Positions 38,501 through 51,406 of a stretch of 64,000 bases of DNA are shown here, one piece after another (positions within the stretch are counted from its first letter, which is position 1; each line of letters begins with the position of its first letter). The translations under genes and the position numbers were made by a program. The notes beneath the pieces are model-generated. The model had not been told where the DNA came from. It saw only the letters and a list, made by a program, of their open reading frames with translations, and did not search any database. This DNA is from Poecilobothrus nobilitatus. Its lineage: Eukaryota > Arthropoda > Insecta > Diptera > Dolichopodidae. Where the stretch lies: the NCBI GenBank assembly GCA_947095535.1, contig OX352772.1, positions 318,132,018-318,196,017 of the forward strand, read 5' to 3'.

Positions 38501-39495
38501 TATGTACCTACCTTTTTTTTTCTTCATGTTAAAATGAAATGCTTTAAAAATAAAAAAAATACATAAATTCTTTTTATAGAAAATTATTCTAACATAGTAC
38601 AACAGTACAGTAAATGACGACTGACGAGAGTAACTTGAACGTGAATAAATTTTAAATTTAAAAAATTTTTTTTTTCTCTTTACCGTTTTGTTTCGTTTTG
38701 TCTCCTCAAAAAAAAGTTCCGTTCCAAACCATATAGTTTTCATCGGATCTGCTTAAAATCAAGGAATTGATTGAAAAAAATTATGTGTAGTGTATAACTA
38801 AAATAAAATGGATAAAATGTAGAAAAATACACACATGGGAATGCGAAACATTCTTATGCTATTTTATTTTGTAACGGTAAACTTTAAGATAAAATAAATA
38901 TAATATAACAGTTTTTTTTTAATATTCACTTTTCAAAAAAATAAAAAAATAAAATGTTTTTTTTTATGTCATATTTATTATGTAACATTTCTATTTTTAA
39001 TTTAGTTTTAGGTACTTATAAAGGACAAAAAAAATATGTTAGAAGTTGTAAAAAATAAAAGAAAATAATAATTATGTATATAGATACATATATAAATAAG
39101 ATAGAATTATACAAATTAAAAATAATAATACCTACAAAAAAACAATTAGGTACATTTGGTACTACATTTTGTATATACTATGCTTACTGTCTTTTAATTG
39201 TTTCACTTCAAATATGCTTAATGTGTATTCAGTTCTTAAAAAAATGGATGAATAAGAAAAATTATCGTTTGTGGCTTTAATTTGTATATTTGAATTCTGG
39301 ATTAATACATATGTACATATGTTAACGATTGTAATAATATAGAATACCTAATATTATTAAATTTAATAAATATTTTGACATTAACTTTTTTTTGTGTATC
39401 TTTTTAAGTAAGCAATTTAACATAAAAACTTTTCAGACTCAAAATATAAAATTTCTTTTAAACGTTACGATCTTAACATTTTGTATTTGAAGCAA
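35526..39495. other. Gene-free stretch
   Basis: No gene or clear repeat is supported. The stretch is AT-rich with scattered TATATG microsatellite. Open frames at 38492 (minus) and 39074 (plus) show no domain. Confidence 0.4.
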
Positions 39496-39498
39496 TTG

Positions 39499-39641
39499 GT
39501 TGAATGCATAAAATTGAGTTTGAACTTTTTACTTTTTGAAATAAGAACTCATTTTTTTTGCTTAAATTTTTGCCAAAACGAGTTTTTCCTTAAAAAATGA
39601 AGAATTGCGAGTGCAAGCTCAGTTTTATGAATTCGATTCAT
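39499..39641. mobile_element. Foldback MITE, second copy of the 3851 family
   Basis: The left arm is GGTTGAATGCATAAAATTGA. The right arm reverse-complemented is TGAATCGAATTCATAAAACT, continuing GAGCTTGCAC. The same TCGAATGCATAAAACTGAGC end recurs at once at 39645-39665, so a second copy or half copy abuts it. Confidence 0.6.
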
Positions 39642-40722
39642 TGCGTCGAATGCATAAAACTGAGCTTATTAAACTATTTCTCATAAGCTGCGTTATAGGT
39701 TAGAGTTTCAAAAGCCTTGATATTTTCAAAGAAATTTGAAATCGGCTTGAAATTTTTCTTCTTTTGGGTAAGGATGGTGAGATTAGGGATTCTTTGAGAA
39801 AGTATAATCGAAAAATATTTTTGGGCAACAAAGTTATGTAAAAATTTAAGTAACTATAATCACCGGTCTTGTTCTTAAAGATTAAAATAATCACCGCCTA
39901 ATTTATGTCAATAGTTTAATAAATAAAAATTAAAAGAAAACTCAAGCAATTTTTAACACTGAAAGACCCCTAATATAGGTTTTAATATAGGACATTTGTA
40001 AATAAAAATTAACATAAAAATGTTAAAGTTTAAACTACGATAAAATTTGTGCAATCAGTAGTTTTCAATCTGAAGATACGTTTTAAAATTCGTATAAATT
40101 TTAATTACGGTTTTATTGTAATTATGTTTTTATTTTTCTTCTTTATTTAACATGAAATTCTTCTACAAAAAAAAAACTATTTTTCATTAGGTAGGTAATC
40201 TTAAGATTTTTCTTTTTTATTTTGTTTAATGGAAATTTTAATTCTCTTTACTTATAGTAGTAATATAAGTATAAGATTTATTTAGTTTTAATATAAGTAT
40301 ATCTGTAGTTTTAATATAAGTATAAGATTTATTTAAAAGAATTCCCTATTTTTAATAAGAACTAATCAAAGAAAACTCAAAATAAATTTTTGGCGGAGTA
40401 CTTAAGTATAATATATTTTAATTCTTCTTGAGATATTTGAATTTAAATTTTCTAAGAATCTTTTTTATTTTTACTTTTAATGAAGTTTTTATTTTCTCAT
40501 AAACACTTCGCAGTCCCCGACAATCAAATTTTTATTGTTTAGAAAAGAAAATAAATATAATAAACAAGACAACAATATCTATAATTATAATTTAGTAGTT
40601 TTCAGTCACACACTACGTATTATGACATTTCGCTAAGTTTTGAATACATGTACATATTTGGATACGATTTTTCTATAAAAAAAATATGTACCTAGTAATT
40701 TTATATCGTAATAATAATGTAT

Positions 40723-40778
40723 ATCATATAATCGTATAATTGTTACAGTTATCATATAATCGTATAATTGTTACAGTT
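40723..40778. repeat. Two perfect 28-bp tandem repeats
   Basis: The unit beginning ATCATATAATCGTATAATTG is repeated exactly (40723-40750, 40751-40778), directly upstream of the repeat at 40780. It could be a replication-slippage duplication at an insertion edge. Confidence 0.9.
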
Positions 40779-40779
40779 A

Positions 40780-41105
40780 CAATGAGGTTGGTTTCAGCCT
40801 CATGCAGGAAGGTGTTATATATTACTGCATGTTGTAATTGTTGATGGTTATCTATTGTCACTGTTAGAAAAATGGTAATAATAATAAGCAGAAAATTCAT
40901 TATTCCTTACAGTACCATTCCTAATCCAATGTTTCCATATCCTTATCCTATCCTTTCCTTTTTCTTCCCCATAACCAATGTACTGCGTTAATAGGAAGGG
41001 GTATCATCCCATTATATTAGCAAAAGGGGAAGGTTGGTTTAGTTAATAAGAATCTGAAATTACACTAAGGGGGAATTCTTGGTGTCTTTGGAAGATTCCA
41101 AACCT
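40780..41105 (+). repeat. Most complete copy of the 1240-1482 repeat, with LINE-like tail
   Basis: The first 250 bp align with the minus strand of 1240-1482. The last 75 bp (GGTTTAGT, AAGAATCTGAAAT, GAATTCTTGGTGTCTTTGGA, AGATTCC, ACCTCCC) align with 573-665. This joins two repeats seen separately elsewhere into one element, followed by an A-rich stretch. It is consistent with a truncated non-LTR element (inference). Confidence 0.6.
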
Positions 41106-43650
41106 CCCTTAAGAAAAACAATAAAATATATAAGAGACTTTTTTCGAATGAAAGAAAGAATGGAATACAAAAATTTAAAATCTATTCATAATCCTTTTTC
41201 AAGATATACTCAGATAATTAATAGTTAATTTAAGATTTGTGCTTTCAGTATTTAAAACAATAAAATTATAATATTTTATATTGTATATGTCAGATCTTTG
41301 CTTTAATTACATACGTACGGAAAATTAAATGAGAATTACATATGGATATTTATCTTTGTGTTTTTACTTTAATTTCCTTATACAGTTTATGTGATCATTC
41401 ACAGTCGAGCACTCTGCAGCTGCAACAAATTAATTCTCTTGTAAAACATACTTATTTTTTAACAATTTTATTTTCAACCTGTTTGGTATTCGATTTCAAA
41501 GAGATAAAAAAAATTAAAATGTGGTTGATTTATTGTAACACCGCAACATATATACCTAAGCTAATTTGAATAAATAGCAATAAATATTATTTAATTTTAT
41601 TTTATTAATTTAATCTTTAAAAATATACACCTTAATGTTTTTTTTTTTTTTTTTTTACTATTTTAAAAATAGTCTAAAAAAAGTTTTTCTATAAATGACA
41701 ATAAATTTTTTTTCAATTAAATTATAAAATTTTTACGTTTATTGTTATAAGAATTTCTAAATAAAATTCCAAAATTGTTCAAATGTTCTTCAAATTACAA
41801 TATTGTAAAAAAAAAAAAAAAAAAAATCAAAAACAAAAAAGTTAAAAACAAACAAGCTCATAAAAAAGAAATGTAGAACACTTTTTTTGTACATTTTTTT
41901 AATTTTTTATTTCTTTTTTTTTTTTTTATTTTATTTTTATTTTTTTTTTTGATAAAAAATCAAGTAAAGTATTTTTAAGTTTAGACTAACGTTTCCTACA
42001 TTTACAAAACTCTTATATAGTATTATTTTATATAGTACATATTGGGACTAAAAATATATAAATTTTCTAAAAAAAGAAATGAAATATACATTTATACTGT
42101 GCTTTCCATCACCTAAAACAAAAAGATATTAACATTAAAAAGTAGTTTTATATAAAGAAAAAAAAAAATAATGTCTGACAAACGCATTACATCATCTGGT
42201 TCTATTGGGTCCTATAATTTTTCAAAAAAAAAAAAAAAACAACAACAAGAAACAAGAAACACCAAGAATTACAAGTAAAATGTGATATAAAAACTATGAG
42301 AAGAAATTTCCTTTTTTCATGATTTAAACCATTTTCTGATTTCTTATTTTCTTGAGTTTTTTTTTTTTCTTTTTGTTTTTTTTTTTTTTAGCAATTCTTA
42401 TTTTCATGAATACTAAAAGAACTGAACCACAGGTCTATTTAAAAAAAAACAAAAAAAAAAAAAGCTAAACTTTTATAAAAATGGAAAAAAAATAATATTT
42501 TTTTTTTTATTTTTTTTATTTTTTTTGTTATTTGTTTATTATTTTGATGCTCAACTTAAACAATGAATTACTATGACTATAATACAGATGATGAGTTGTC
42601 TTGTTTGTTATTTGTTGTTTTTTTATTTTGAAGAGATGGATAGATATATTGAATGGATAAGACATTTAATGTTCCTCCGCCTACAATAAAAAGAATGCAA
42701 CTTGATTTATCTAATATAGAATGCAATGCCAGACTAAGAATGGATATTCCAAATGTTTAAAAGAAAAATATATATGTATAAAGTTCAACAAGTTACCATA
42801 TATATACATACACATACCATATCGTATATAATGCAGTAAAAAATAAAAATCAAAAATTAAAAAGCGGGATAGGTTTCATCGTTTCTAAAAAAAAAAAAAA
42901 AAAAAAAGTTAATTAAAAAAATTAATAAAAATAAAAACAGAAATTAAAAAAAAAAAAATTAGAAAAAAAAAATAAAAATAAAGAGTAAATAAAAAACTAA
43001 AAATATAATTATTGTATTTTATTATTCTTTATTTTTGTTAGGGTTTCCGTGTTCCATATTTATATTTACGTATGTATTTATTTACAAAATAAATATTCAT
43101 AATATATGTACATATATATAATTTTAATTGATTTTCAAAAAGGTATTAACTATATAAGTATAAGTAGTTGAAATCTATAAAATTTGTGTGTTTTACAATT
43201 ATTATAGTCATACATTCTATTATTTTTATTTAACTATAGAGTTTTTTTTTTATTAATTTAAATATTGAAGACATTTGGTCAAAGCTCTTGAAAATAATCA
43301 TATAATAAAAAATTACGTAATTGAAATATTGAATCTTTTGAAAAAAACAAAAAAAAAAAACAACATTTTAACTCAAAAATTAATTTAAAACTATGACAAA
43401 ATTTTATTATTCTACTGCATTATTGTTTGTTCATATTACAAATCTGATTTATAATTATTGTAAACTAAAAATTATTATATTAATTTATTATTATTAGAAA
43501 AATAAGATTAAAAAGGTTGCCTATCCAGCACATATCATTCTTATAATAAAAAATAATTAATTCTTCAGTAATTCTTATTAATAAAATAATCAGTATAATA
43601 ATAATAAAAATTATTACTCAATTATTATTCAACTAAATAAACAGTAAACA
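41106..43650. other. Gene-free stretch
   Basis: No gene is supported. It holds some of the densest homopolymer DNA in the window (41640-41960, 42220-42540, 42885-42990). Moderately complex sequence at 42540-42760 has no open frame or splice pattern I could support. Confidence 0.4.
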
Positions 43651-43654
43651 GTAC

Positions 43655-43808
43655 AACAGTACTAAAGGTCTCATACCCTATTTTTTGGTTAAAAAGAAAG
43701 GTGGAGTTTAGTGAGTTAAAATCGAACGCATTGAAAGAGGATTCGTCCTCGTACCGCTCTTGTTCAGCGTCTTTGGATAACTGCCATCTACCCCCCAAAA
43801 AAATTAAA
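43655..43808 (+). repeat. LINE 3' tail repeat (copy 3)
   Basis: Aligned with 12508-12670 over its full length, including AGTACTAAAGGTC, TTTTTTGGT, AGGTGG-GTTTAGTGAGTTAAA and the final CTACC-CCC followed by an A run. It abuts the left edge of the first satellite array. A minus-strand 66-codon frame across it is incidental. Confidence 0.6.
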
Positions 43809-43861
43809 AAAACTATATTACTCAAATATTAGAGAAACATAGAAGAGCAAACACCTCTTGT

Positions 43862-46800
43862 ATAGTGCGCATTGATTTAATTTTAATAAAAATTTGAGCT
43901 CTAAATGAACGAATAAAAACATTACTCAATATATTATTGTGCATTTAAATAATTAGTTTGTGCAAGAGGATGAATAAAGACAATTGATTTAAGTTTTAAT
44001 GACTTATCTATGAAAAATAAAACTAACCGTAGGATTTAAAAAATCTTTTACTTATACACAATATTTTGTATTAATCATATTTAAAGAAATTTTGGAAGAC
44101 TATAGAATCGTCTTTTACAATGCACACTTAATTTGTCTTTTTTAATAGAAATTTGAGGACTAAATAGACGAATAGAAATATTACTCAATATATAGTGCAT
44201 TTAAATAATTGATTTGAGCAAGAGGATTAATAACGGGATGTGTAATAGGATTTAAGTTTTAATGACTTATCTATGAAAAATAAAATTAACCGTAGGATTT
44301 AAAAAATCTTTTAGGCCGCTATTCCACATCAATATTTTCATCATTTTTTATTGTCAGTAACTGACAAAAAATGACAGTAAAAAATTATGAGGTACTACAC
44401 ATCAATAAATAGAACCATAATTTTCGTATCAATAATTTTAAGATTTGGGAAGTGTCTTGAAATTTTATTTGCTATTTTGCCAAACCATCTACCGACGATG
44501 GCGCGTACTAAATAAATTTCTAAACATAATATATATGGAATTTGAAATATAATTTCTGAACAAATTTTTATTATATTGTTGTTGTGGGTATCTATAAATT
44601 TGAAAACAAATTTTGTAAGAGAGAATAACAATTTTAAACTTAAATAAATTGGCGCTACAAAATATAAGTATTTAAATATTTGAATTAAAATTATTCTAAT
44701 AATTATTCTATTTTCTAGTTATTCTAAATAAAATAAAATTTTAAAAAAATATAGTATAAAGTATAAAGAACTATAGAAGTCTAATAAAGATCTTAACAAA
44801 AAAAAAGTAAACACAAAACTCTAAACAAAAGAAACAAATGCAAAAATCTAAATAAATAAGTCTAAAGCTATGTCTAATTACCATTAAAATCCATATTTAA
44901 CCGATTTATCCTGGAACCTTCCGATTTAAAATTCAGGAACCTTCTGAAAAAAAAAATTGGCGCCACAAAATGTTAAAAAATAAATAAATTTAATTCACCT
45001 ACTTGTTTGCTGAATAACAATGATTTATATTTAGTTTAAAATAAAGGAAATTTGAATTTTTGCATTTGACATAACAAACTTCAAATATATTTATCTGAAC
45101 GATCTCACAAAATTTCAAAAAAAAAGAAGCCATTTTTATCGTTCAGCTGTTTTGACACTAAAATGATGAGAAATGATGAGAAAATGATAGGAAAATAGGA
45201 TCCGTTTCTATTTTTTTATCATCATTTTACCATCATTTTACTGATGGTAAATGATAGGAACTGATGAGAAAATGATGAAAATACTGATGTGTAATAGGCT
45301 TGTTATACTCAATATTTTGTATTGATCACATTTAAAGAAATTTGGAAGACTATAGAATCGTCTTTTACAATACACACTCAATTTATCTTTTTTAATAGAA
45401 ATTTGAGTGCTAAATAGACGAATAGAAATATTACTCAGTATATTGTTGTGCATTTAAATAATTGATTTATGCAAGAGGATGAATAATGACAATTGATCTA
45501 AGTTTTAATGACTTATCTATGAAAAATAAAACTAACCGTATAGGATTAAAAAAATTTTCTATACACAATATTTTGTATTAATCTCACTTAAAGAAATTTG
45601 GAAGACTATAGAATCGTCTTTTACAATGCACACTCAATTTATCTTTTTTAATAGAAATTTGAGTGCTAAATAGACGAATAGAAATATTACTCAATATATT
45701 ATTGTGCATTTAAATAATTGATTTGTGCAAGAGGATGAATAATTACAATTGATTTAAGTTTTAATGACTTATCTATGAAAAATATAACTAACCGTAGGAC
45801 TTACAAAATCTTTTATACACAATAGTTTGTATTAATCATATTTAAAGAAATTTTGGAAGACTATAGAATCGTTTTTTACAATGCACACTCAATTTATTTT
45901 TTTTAATAGAAATTTGAGTGCTAAATAGACGAATAGAAATATTACTCAATATATTATTGTGCATTTAAATAATTGATTTGTGCAAGAGGATGAATAATGA
46001 CATTTGATTTAAGTTTTGATAAATTATATATGAAGTCTAACCGTAAGGTCTGAAAACATTTATACACAATGATTTGTACAAATAACCACATTTAAAGAAA
46101 TTTGAAATAGAACCGTCTATTACAATGCTCACTCATTTATCTTTTTTAATAGAAATTTGAGTTCTAAATTGACGAATAGAAATATTACTCACTATATTAT
46201 TGTGCATTTAAATAATTGATTTGTGCAAGAGGATGAATAATGACAATTGATTTAAGTTTTAATGACTTATCTATGAAAAATAAAACTAACCGTAGGACTT
46301 AAAAAATCTTTTATACACAATATTTTGTATTAATCATATTTAAAGAAATTTTGGAAGACTATAGAATCGTCTTTTACAATGCACACTCAATTTATTTTTT
46401 TAATAGAAATTTGAGTGCTAATTAGACGAATAGAAATATTACTCGATATATTATTGTGCTTTTAAATAATTGATTTGTGCAAGAGGATGAATAATGACAA
46501 TTGATTTAAGTTTTGGTAAATTATATATGAAGTCTAACCGTAAGGTCTGGAAACATTTATACACAATGATTTGTACTAATAACCACATTTAAAGAAATTT
46601 GGAAGGTTAGAACCGTCTATTACAATGCTCACTCATTTATCTTTTTTAATAGAAATTTGAGTTCTAAATTGACGAATAGAAATATTACTCAATATATTAT
46701 TGTGCATTTAAATAATTGATTTGTGCAAGAGGATGAATAATGACAATTGATTTAAGTTTTAATGACTTATCTATGAAAAATAAAACTAACCGTAGGACTT

Positions 46801-47602
46801 AAAAAATCTTTTATACACAATATTTTGTATTAATTACATTTAAAGAAATTTTGGAAGACTATAGTATCGTCTTTTACAATGCACACTCAATTTATCTTTT
46901 TTAATAGAAATTTGAGTGCTAAATAGACGAATAGAAATATTACTCAATATATTATTGTGCATTTAAATAATTGATTTGTGCAAGAGGATGAATAATGACA
47001 ATTGTTTTAAGTTTTGATAAATTATATATGAAGTCTAACCGTAAGGTCCGAAAACATTTATACACAATGATTTGTACTAATAACCACATTTAAAGAAATT
47101 TGGAAGGTTAGAATAGAACCGTCTATTACAATGCTCACTCATTTATCTTTTTTAATAGAAATTTGAGTTCTAAATTGACGAATAGAAATATTACTCAATA
47201 TATTATTGTGCATTTAAATAATTGATTTGTGCAAGAGGATGAATAATGACAATTGATTTAAGTTTTAATGACTTATCTATGAAAAATAAAACTAACCGTA
47301 GGACTTAAAAAATCTTTTATACACATTATTTTGTATTAATTACATTTAAAGAAATTTTGGAAGACTATAGTATCGTCTTTTACAATGCACACTCAATTTA
47401 TCTTTTTTAATAGAAATTTGAGTGCTAAATAGACGAATAGAAATATTACTCAATATATTATTGTGCATTTAAATAATTGATTTGTGCAAGAGGATGAATA
47501 ATGACAATTGACAAATGTATGATATCTATAAGCGTAGAGTTTATAAAGTTTTATATATAACGCTTTGAAGTAATAACCACATTTAAAGAAATTTATCGTA
47601 GA
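43862..47602. repeat. Satellite array 1 (~250-bp monomers, A/B dimers)
   Basis: About 11 monomers, tracked by the near-invariant GCAAGAGGATGAATAA anchor, which starts at 43962, 44218, 45471, 45727, 45982, 46225, 46479, 46725, 46980, 47231 and 47486. Spacing is 243-256 bp, except 44218 to 45471, where a 989-bp transposon is inserted. From 45727 two monomer types alternate. Type A carries CCGTAGGACTTAAAAAATC and ACAATGCACACTCAATTT. Type B carries CCGTAAGGTCTGAAAACAT, AATAACCACATTT and ACAATGCTCACTCATTT. This gives dimer periods of 497, 501 and 506 bp. Edge monomers are the most diverged, as expected for arrays homogenised by unequal exchange. No coding potential. Confidence 0.93.
44314..45302. 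mobile_element. 989-bp TIR element inserted in satellite, TTA duplication
   Basis: The left end is GGCCGCTATTCCACATCAAT and the reverse-complemented right end is CAAGCCTATTACACATCAGT. Both continue ATTTTCATCATTTT, giving TIRs of ~36 bp. TTA lies directly outside each end (44311-44313, 45303-45305). Removing the element and one TTA restores a monomer of ~261 bp, which confirms the boundaries. TTA/TAA target duplication suggests PIF/Harbinger (inference). No transposase is visible. Internal TGATGAGAAA-type subrepeats occur near the right end. Confidence 0.75.
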
Positions 47603-49150
47603 GTAATGTACAAATAATGTTTCTTAATTATTATAAATTAATGTATGTATACGTATATAAGAAAAGTCTAAAGTAAGAAGAATTTTGTATATAACGTATT
47701 AAAATCATACATGATGTATGATATCATGTTGTCAGCTTAGTTTCTTAGGAAGGAATTTTAAATTCTAAAGAACTCTTAACAATAAAATAATTATCTAACA
47801 ATATTTAAAAGAAGGCGGGACGTAATCCCGCTCTCCAAAATCTCACTAAAACAAAACCCGCTATTGTTAAAAAAATCCCGCTTTTTTGTAATATTTGTTT
47901 CTTATTTTTTATTACAGGGAAAGATGATAAGTAAACCGCAAATATTTTTTGCGGCAAACGATCTTTAGTTGCAGACCCTATTTAAGTGTTAAGAAAGCTT
48001 ATCAATTTTTTTTTTATCATTCTAATATATTTTATTTACATATTTTTGTTATATTAATATTATGGATTCGACATTACCGAATATTCAATTTTATAGAAGC
48101 TGAAATTGAGATGTTGAATTTTAAACTGAAATGTGAAATGTTTTCCAACTTTAACTAGAACTTTGTTAATTTTTACAATAAAGCAAAGTAATTTTTATAA
48201 TTAAAATTACAAAAATTGCATTAATATTATGCTCTTTTATTTTTCTTGTTTCACAAAATTAATTTTTATCAGTTTATTTATTGCATATGTTGAAAGTTAT
48301 TTCGTCATATAAATATGATATAACTACGTTTGGAACTTTAACTGTTAGATAATTGGTAATATGTACGTTTCAATTAAATTTTTTTTTTAAAGTTTTTAAA
48401 ATTTTTTATTTTTAGTTTTCTTGTTCATTTATTCAATAAAAAATTAAAATTTTTAAAGTGAAAAGAGAGAAAAAAAAAACAAAAGTTGTAAAATATGCTA
48501 CCAACAGGCAACAACTTAAACTGTTTGATAAGATAATAATTTAAACATTCATATTTTCTTCAAAGAGAAATATAAAAGAATAATAATTTAAATTAAGTTT
48601 AGGTTAAACGTCCGGTGACATGTAAAATATTTTTCTAAATATGAAAACTTCATATACATCCATATATGTATGCACATGTATAATACATATACATTGCACA
48701 TTCATATATGTTTGTAAATATATTAAGAAACACTGTTATAATATGCATAATAAAATGGGTAATAATTGTTTTAATTTTAAATTGACACATAATTTTTACA
48801 TCGTGATCTTTTTATAAGTATTGTACATATGTACATATTTTATATTATATATGTATTTATATCGTTTATAGAGAAATCGAAGCGGCGTTAACTTATGTCA
48901 TATAAGTTATCAATTAGTTATTTCGGTGTTTCTTTTTTTTATTCTGTTTTTATTTAAAAAAAAAAAAAAAAACATAAAAAATAAAAAAATTATCACAAAA
49001 TTGACTTAGTTTTCAATTAAAGTCAATAAAATAAGTAATATGGAAAATTAGTTGACATTTTTTTAAAATTAAAAGGTATGCATTAAAAAAAAATTTTGAA
49101 CTAATTTTAAATTGATAATATAAAAGAATAAAAATAAGTAAAATAAAAGA
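47603..49150. other. Spacer between satellite arrays, left part
   Basis: Unique AT-rich DNA. Two short hairpins are present: GCGGGA-CGTAA-TCCCGC (47815-47831) followed by CCCGC words to 47880, and CCGCAAA...TTTGCGG (47936-47954). ATGG followed by GTAATA at 48755-48764 is one possible first coding exon end for the Unc-115 gene (see findings). No other gene signal. Confidence 0.4.
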
Positions 49151-49210
49151 ATAGTCAATTTGACGGATTTCCAGTCAAACTTGACTGGATTCCAACGTCG
49201 TTAGTTGTAA

Positions 49211-49575
49211 TGCTGCCCATACACAGCGGACCAGATTTTAAAAGAGGTCCGCGGACTTGATAAGCTGTATCGTGTATGGGCAAGTTGTAAAACCATTTTG
49301 ATGGTTGGAAAGTTGGTTGGATGAATATCAAAAAATTTTGATATTTTTGGGCGGAGTTTTTATTTTGTAGTTGAGTTGTATCGTGTATGGGCAAGTTGTA
49401 CAACCTAAATGTCATTTTAACATTGAAATTTTTTGATTTGAGAAAATAATAAAAATATAAAGTACATAATTACAATGGTTGGATTGGATGATAAGTTGTA
49501 TAAGTGTGTAGTATGGTCTGCAAACACGTCTGCGTACCAAGTTTACACTCTAGTCTGTCGTGTATGGGCATAGCA
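49211..49575. mobile_element. 365-bp MITE with CCCATACAC ends and TAA duplication
   Basis: The left end is TGCTGCCCATACACAGCGGA. The reverse-complemented right end is TGCTATGCCCATACACGACA. TAA flanks both sides (49208-49210, 49576-49578). Two internal direct repeats of TATCGTGTATGGGCAAGTTG (about 49268 and 49376) repeat the terminal CGTGTATGGGCA motif, so the element looks built from duplicated ends. No coding sequence. Confidence 0.68.
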
Positions 49576-49729
49576 TAAAAATTATTTTAAAATCTATTTG
49601 GCTGTTTTTTGACTGAATTTTATTATTTGAAATTTTTTATCTCTTTACTGCTATTCTTTTTTTTTAACAATTTAAAATATTAATCCTTCAGATTTATAAA
49701 AGTTTTTTTAATACCTGTGTGCATTATCG

Positions 49730-49781
49730 CTTGACGTATCATATATTTCATATGTCAAAATGAAATATATGATACGTCAAG
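49730..49781. repeat. Perfect 21-bp inverted repeat with 10-nt loop
   Basis: The arms 49730-49750 and 49761-49781 are exact reverse complements. The left arm begins CTTGACGTATC and ends ATTTCA; the loop is TATGTCAAAA. It could form a stable hairpin in DNA or RNA. Confidence 0.92.
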
Positions 49782-50285
49782 TTAAAGTTTGTGTTAAAAG
49801 TAAACAAACCTAAAAGAAAAATAAAAAAACAAACAAAAAAAACCTGTTTTTATTTTCGTTTAAAATTTCAGTTGGAGAAAAATATTTCACAATAAATTAC
49901 AATTTATAACTATGTATAAATAATTATGAACCCAGCTTGCTTTTTAACCTAAGAGATTTTTGAAGACATGATATTATGGATCAAGAACTTTTTAATTTTC
50001 ACAGGTAATACTATCTAACTCTGTCTAATTAGAGATTATAGTATTTATATATACATATATAAGTTTTGTATAAGTTTTTTTTTTTCAATTATGTTTTTAA
50101 ACAGTTAACAAATTACATATATGAAGTTCTTAAAACATACTTACATATATATTTAACTTTTGAAAAAAGTAACCATTTTTATTTTTTATTTCTATATTTA
50201 TGTTTATTCTTACGTATTTGTTCGCTAATTACATTAAATGAATGCAGTTCAATAAAAATTCTTTTGACAGGAAATTTAATTGTAA

Positions 50286-50395
50286 ATTCGTTGATTTGTT
50301 TTTTTCGACTGAAATTCTGACTGGAAGCTTTTTTTTTAGCTGAAAATTTTCCAGTCAAATCTGATCGGAAACAAAATTTCAAATTGGTCACACTT
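50286..50395 (-). mobile_element. Right end of a hAT-like element (family of 20730-21457)
   Basis: Reverse-complemented, this end reads AAGTGTGACCA, then TTTCCGATCAGATTTGACTG. This aligns with the 20730-21457 right end (CAGTGTTACCA, TATTCCGATCAAATTTGACCGG). Repeated CCAGTCA/GACTGGA words resemble the subterminal motifs there. The partner end was not found, so the copy is truncated or diverged. A similar GATTTCCAGTCAAACTTGACTGG piece sits at 49163-49190. Confidence 0.5.
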
Positions 50396-51406
50396 TTTCT
50401 CATATTTAATTTAAATTCTATTTTTTTTTTATTTTTTTATTATTTAAGATAAGGTAAAAAAAAAAAACACAAAACAGAATTTTAATTGTATAAAAATGAG
50501 ATGCTAATAAACCTTAAAAAAAAAAAAAAAAAAAAAAACTAGAAAGTTTAAAATATTGCGAGATATTGTACATATCTTCGTAAAAAAAAAAAAATTCTCA
50601 ATTTATTCATTTTCTTAAATTTTTTTTTTTGTGTCAGTTTAATAAATAGTTATCTATGTGTGTTAGAAAGTCTGGTTTAATATAAAATAATTAAGTTTTA
50701 ATTAACATAATTTAATAAAATTAATGATTAATTATTAATTTTTTCTTTTTTGTTTTTTATTATTAACTTTAAGTCTATCTCCGACATATTTATAAGTAAA
50801 AATTTTGCCAACTATAAGTTTATATTACATACGTGTATTTTTAATTAATATTTTATTGATAATTGTTGTATAAAATTTTGTATATAATATAAAATGTATT
50901 TGGTGATAAAAATAAAATTGTTTACGATAATATATTGCATAATTAATAATGTTTGAGTATATGTATATAATTAATAATTGCTTATACTTAATATTTTAAA
51001 ACATGAAATATGATAATAATTATATAAATTATTAAAAATTTTAAATTTTAAATAATTATATTAAACTAATTATAAAAACTTTTGAAGATAATTAAGTTGT
51101 GCGTTTCTTGTTATAGTTTAGAGATCGTTTATATTATTATGATGAAACCCATTTATAATTGAAAAACGATTTCATCTTTAATAAAAAAAAAAAAAATGGC
51201 AATTTATTTGTTTAATAAAAATAAAAATTACCAATTTAAAATTTAAGTATATTTTATTAAGTTATATGAGTATTAATTAAAATAAATTATTAAACAATAA
51301 TAAAACTCATCATAATATATTATTTATTAATTAATTTTCAAATTTAATTAATATATAATACAATACAATGCAAGTTTTCTATCCAATCCAAAAAAAAAAA
51401 ATTGTC
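50396..51406. other. Spacer before satellite array 2
   Basis: AT-rich DNA with an A run at 50515-50539. No gene is supported. Confidence 0.4.

Noticed and set aside
42540..42760. Possible untranslated exon or 3' UTR
   Set aside because: Sequence complexity rises slightly, but there is no open frame, convincing splice site or poly(A) context.
49155..49415. 86-codon minus-strand frame with repeated YNLPIHDT
   Set aside because: The protein repeat is only the translation of the MITE's internal direct repeats.
50179..50403. 74-codon minus-strand frame
   Set aside because: It overlaps the hAT-like terminal region; the apparent protein is translated subterminal repeats.
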